Origin: Consotaella salsifontis
GTDB lineage: Bacteria > Pseudomonadota > Alphaproteobacteria > Rhizobiales > Rhizobiaceae
Length of the DNA: 64,000 nucleotides
Direction of reading: 5' to 3'
Assembly (NCBI RefSeq): GCF_900167365.1
Contig: NZ_FUXL01000001.1
Span: 1 to 64,000, forward strand
Shown here one piece after another: positions 61,847 to 64,000 of the stretch (position 1 is the first letter of the stretch; the number at the start of each line of letters is the position of its first letter). The notes under the pieces are model-generated. The model saw nothing but the letters and a program-made list of their open reading frames with translations. It searched no databases and was not told the DNA's origin. A program made the position numbers and the translations under genes.

Positions 61847-62836
61847 ATGACTGGGAAGGCCAAAGAACCATCCGAGCTCGACCGGGTCCTGACCATCGAG
61901 ATTGCTCGGGTCACGGAGCAGGCGGCGGTGGCCGCGGCTCTCTTTCGCGGGCGTGGAGACGAAAAGGCGGCCGACCAGTCCGCTGTTGACGCCATGCGCT
62001 CGGAACTCAACCGGCTGTCTCTCAACGGCACGGTGGTGATCGGCGAGGGCGAGCGCGACGAGGCGCCGATGCTTTACATCGGCGAGAAGGTCGGAAACGG
62101 CGAGGGCGCACAGGTGGATATCGCGCTCGACCCCCTGGAGGGCTCGACGCTGTGCGCCAAGAACCTGCCGAATGCGCTAACCTCCGTCGCGGTGGCGGTG
62201 GGCGGCAGCCTTCTGACGGCCCCTGACGTCTACATGGAGAAAATCGCCATCGGTCCCGGCTATCCCGAGGGCATCGTCTCCCTCGAGCGCTCCGCCGAGG
62301 AAAATCTTCATGCGCTGGCGGCCGCCAAGGGCGTGCCCGTGACCGAGATCACGGTCTGCCTGCTCGATAGGCCGCGCCACGCCCAGCTGATCGAGGAGAT
62401 CCGCTCGGCAGGTGCCGCGATTCGCCTCATCGGCGACGGCGATGTGGCCGGCGTCATCCACACGACAGAGCCCGAGGACACCGGGATCGACATCTATATG
62501 GGCATCGGCGGCGCGCCGGAGGGGGTTCTGGCGGCGGCGGCGCTGCGCTGCATCGGCGGCCAGATGCAGGGGCGCCTTCACCTGACCACCAACGAAAAGC
62601 GTGCCCGCGCGGAGAAGATGGGGATCACCGACCCCTACAAGATCTACAGCCGCGACGAGATGGCCTCCGGCGATGTGGTCTTTGCGGCGACCGGCGTGAC
62701 AGACGGCAACTTCCTCAACGGTGTGCGTTTCCATCGCGACTATATAGAAACCGACACGATCGTCATGCGCTCCCGAACCCAGACGGTTCGGCGCATTCGC
62801 GCCAAGCACTACGATCGCTCGAAATTTGACTTTTGA
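61847..62836 (+). CDS. glpX: Fructose-1,6-bisphosphatase class II
   Basis: A 329-aa GlpX phosphatase of gluconeogenesis; many alphaproteobacteria use it as the main fructose- or sedoheptulose-bisphosphatase. VIGEGERDEAPMLYIGEKVG and IALDPLEGSTLCAKNLPNAL hold the metal-binding acids, and GIGGAPEGVLAAAALRCIGG binds phosphate. The ATG at 61847 follows AAGGAGG by eight bases. The frame is open 57 codons upstream without a ribosome site. A 240-bp gap after hom suggests its own promoter. Confidence 0.95.
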   Translation: MTGKAKEPSELDRVLTIEIARVTEQAAVAAALFRGRGDEKAADQSAVDAMRSELNRLSLNGTVVIGEGERDEAPMLYIGEKVGNGEGAQVDIALDPLEGSTLCAKNLPNALTSVAVAVGGSLLTAPDVYMEKIAIGPGYPEGIVSLERSAEENLHALAAAKGVPVTEITVCLLDRPRHAQLIEEIRSAGAAIRLIGDGDVAGVIHTTEPEDTGIDIYMGIGGAPEGVLAAAALRCIGGQMQGRLHLTTNEKRARAEKMGITDPYKIYSRDEMASGDVVFAATGVTDGNFLNGVRFHRDYIETDTIVMRSRTQTVRRIRAKHYDRSKFDF

Positions 62837-62864
62837 CGGTCCGCTCGGCGGATCAGCGTTTGTG

Positions 62865-64000
62865 ATGGCATCTGCAACACGACTTTTCCTCGGCGTCGAC
62901 CGCTCCATCGGCGGTCGCCGCTGGGTTCATGCGCTCGACCCGGCGGCCGAGGCCACATCGCTCAAGATGGCGCAAAAATTCGGTCTGCCGGAAATTGTCG
63001 GCCGCATTCTTGCCGCGCGCGGCATCGCCGCGGAGGCAGCCGCCGAGTTTCTCGCGCCGTCGCTGCGCGCCCTCATGCCCGACCCGTCTTGCCTCACCGA
63101 CATGGACAAGGCGGCCAAGCGTCTCGCCGCGGCCATCGAGCGGCGCGAGCGTATCGCCATCTTCGGGGATTACGACGTCGACGGGGCGTCATCGGCCGCG
63201 CTCCTGGTGCGCTATCTCGCCCGCTTCTCCATGACGCCGCTTCTGCGCATTCCCGACCGCATCACCGAGGGGTACGGCCCCAATCCCGCCGCGATGCGAG
63301 AGCTCGCGGCCGATGGCGCCTCGCTCATCGTGACGGTCGACTGCGGCACGACGAGCCATGAGGCTATCGCCACGGCCAAGGGCGCTGGGTGCGACGTGGT
63401 CGTTCTCGACCATCACCAGACGGGACCGGCGCTCCCGGCAGCCGACGCCATCGTTAATCCCAACCGGCAGGACGACCTGTCTGGTCTCGGCTATCTCTCG
63501 GCTGCGGGCGTCGTCTTCCTGACGCTGGTGGCGGTTTCCCGCGAGCTTCGCGCTCGAGGGGCGCGGCTCTCGGATCTGCCGGACCTTCTGGCCATGCTCG
63601 ATCTCGTCGCCCTCGCCACCGTGTGCGACGTGGTTCCCCTCAAAGGGTTGAACCGGGCTTTCGTGGTCAAGGGTCTGCAAGTTCTACGCCGGCAGGAGAA
63701 CGCGGGACTGCGCGCTTTGGGCCGGCTCGCCCGTATTTCCGGGCCGGTAGACTGCTACCACCTCGGCTTTCTTCTGGGACCACGGATCAACGCCGGCGGG
63801 CGGATTGGCGATGCGTCGCTCGGTAGCCGCCTCCTCACCCTCGACGACGAGGCGGAGGCGACGGAGGTCGCCGAGCGCCTCCATGCGCTCAACGAGGAGC
63901 GTCAGGCGATGGAGCGCGCCATGCTCGCCGAGGCAGAAGCCGAGGTCGCAAGCGAGATCGGACAGAGTGAGGGCCCGCCCGTGCTCATCGCGGCGAGTTC
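62865..64000 (+). CDS. recJ: Single-stranded-DNA exonuclease RecJ (5' part)
   Basis: The first 378 codons of recJ, cut by the right window edge. RecJ is a 5'-3' single-strand exonuclease in recombination and mismatch repair. The DHH-superfamily motifs are present: GDYDVDG (101-107), VDCGTTSHE (158-166), VLDHHQTG with the DHH triad at 182-184, and GYLSAAGVVF. GPRINAGGRIGDAS is the later conserved block. ATG at 62865 is preceded directly by an alternative GTG. It begins 28 bp after glpX. Confidence 0.94.
   Translation, partial: MASATRLFLGVDRSIGGRRWVHALDPAAEATSLKMAQKFGLPEIVGRILAARGIAAEAAAEFLAPSLRALMPDPSCLTDMDKAAKRLAAAIERRERIAIFGDYDVDGASSAALLVRYLARFSMTPLLRIPDRITEGYGPNPAAMRELAADGASLIVTVDCGTTSHEAIATAKGAGCDVVVLDHHQTGPALPAADAIVNPNRQDDLSGLGYLSAAGVVFLTLVAVSRELRARGARLSDLPDLLAMLDLVALATVCDVVPLKGLNRAFVVKGLQVLRRQENAGLRALGRLARISGPVDCYHLGFLLGPRINAGGRIGDASLGSRLLTLDDEAEATEVAERLHALNEERQAMERAMLAEAEAEVASEIGQSEGPPVLIAAS

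Overview
The window is GC-rich, densely coding DNA from an alphaproteobacterium, most likely of the order Hyphomicrobiales (Rhizobiales). This rests on homologue types and gene order: aminotransferase-hom-glpX-recJ at the right end, sfsA-map-radC with a usg gene beside them, csp followed by rpsU, a bioMNY biotin transporter, and the TIGR02587/TIGR02588 pair. No family or genus can be fixed from sequence reading alone. I see no rRNA, tRNA, CRISPR, insertion sequence or prophage; the window looks like ordinary chromosome. Most operons are tight, with many 4-bp ATGA stop/start overlaps.

Layout. 1-8.8 kb, mostly minus strand: prfC (release factor 3), an rsuA-type pseudouridine synthase translationally coupled to an RsmC-like rRNA methyltransferase, a membrane diguanylate cyclase (Cache-GGDEF-GAF), and uvrD helicase. 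9-15.6 kb: the TIGR02587/TIGR02588 membrane pair, a YeiH-type exporter divergent from a LysR regulator, an AhpD-like protein, a YdcF-like protein, an orphan RIO/Ser-Thr-like kinase, and a BamE-like lipoprotein. A 19-bp-stem hairpin lies between the last two. 15.6-23.5 kb, plus strand: cupin, ClC transporter with CBS domains, D-lactate dehydrogenase, and a very large AsmA-like protein whose start appears to be a CTG codon.

23.5-38.4 kb, minus strand: a dipeptide ABC operon (dppA-B-C-D-F) followed by an M19 dipeptidase, which together make an uptake-and-hydrolysis module. Next is a lactate-utilisation operon, lutA-macro domain-lutB-lutC, in which an ADP-ribose-processing macro-domain gene sits between the two Fe-S subunits. 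Then comes an RND efflux pair. 38.6-43.8 kb: bioM-bioN-bioY, azlCD, and a GGDEF-EAL protein. 43.8-53.8 kb: purB, a P1-family self-cleaving peptidase coupled to a periplasmic amino-acid-binding protein, a second, divergent binding protein, csp and rpsU, then livG-F-H-M. The window therefore carries a complete branched-chain amino acid uptake system split around csp-rpsU. 54-64 kb: flavin reductase overlapping xdhC, usg, radC, map, sfsA, a small lipoprotein, an AlaC-like aminotransferase, hom, glpX and the 5' part of recJ, which runs off the right edge.

The main points for follow-up are the macro-domain gene inside the lut operon, the long divergent-intergenic hairpin at 14707-14761, the CTG start of the AsmA protein, the ClC protein lacking the internal proton glutamate, several perfect palindromes that look like operators, and a structured 440-bp non-coding gap after rpsU. 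I found no clearly new multi-gene defence or mobile system.
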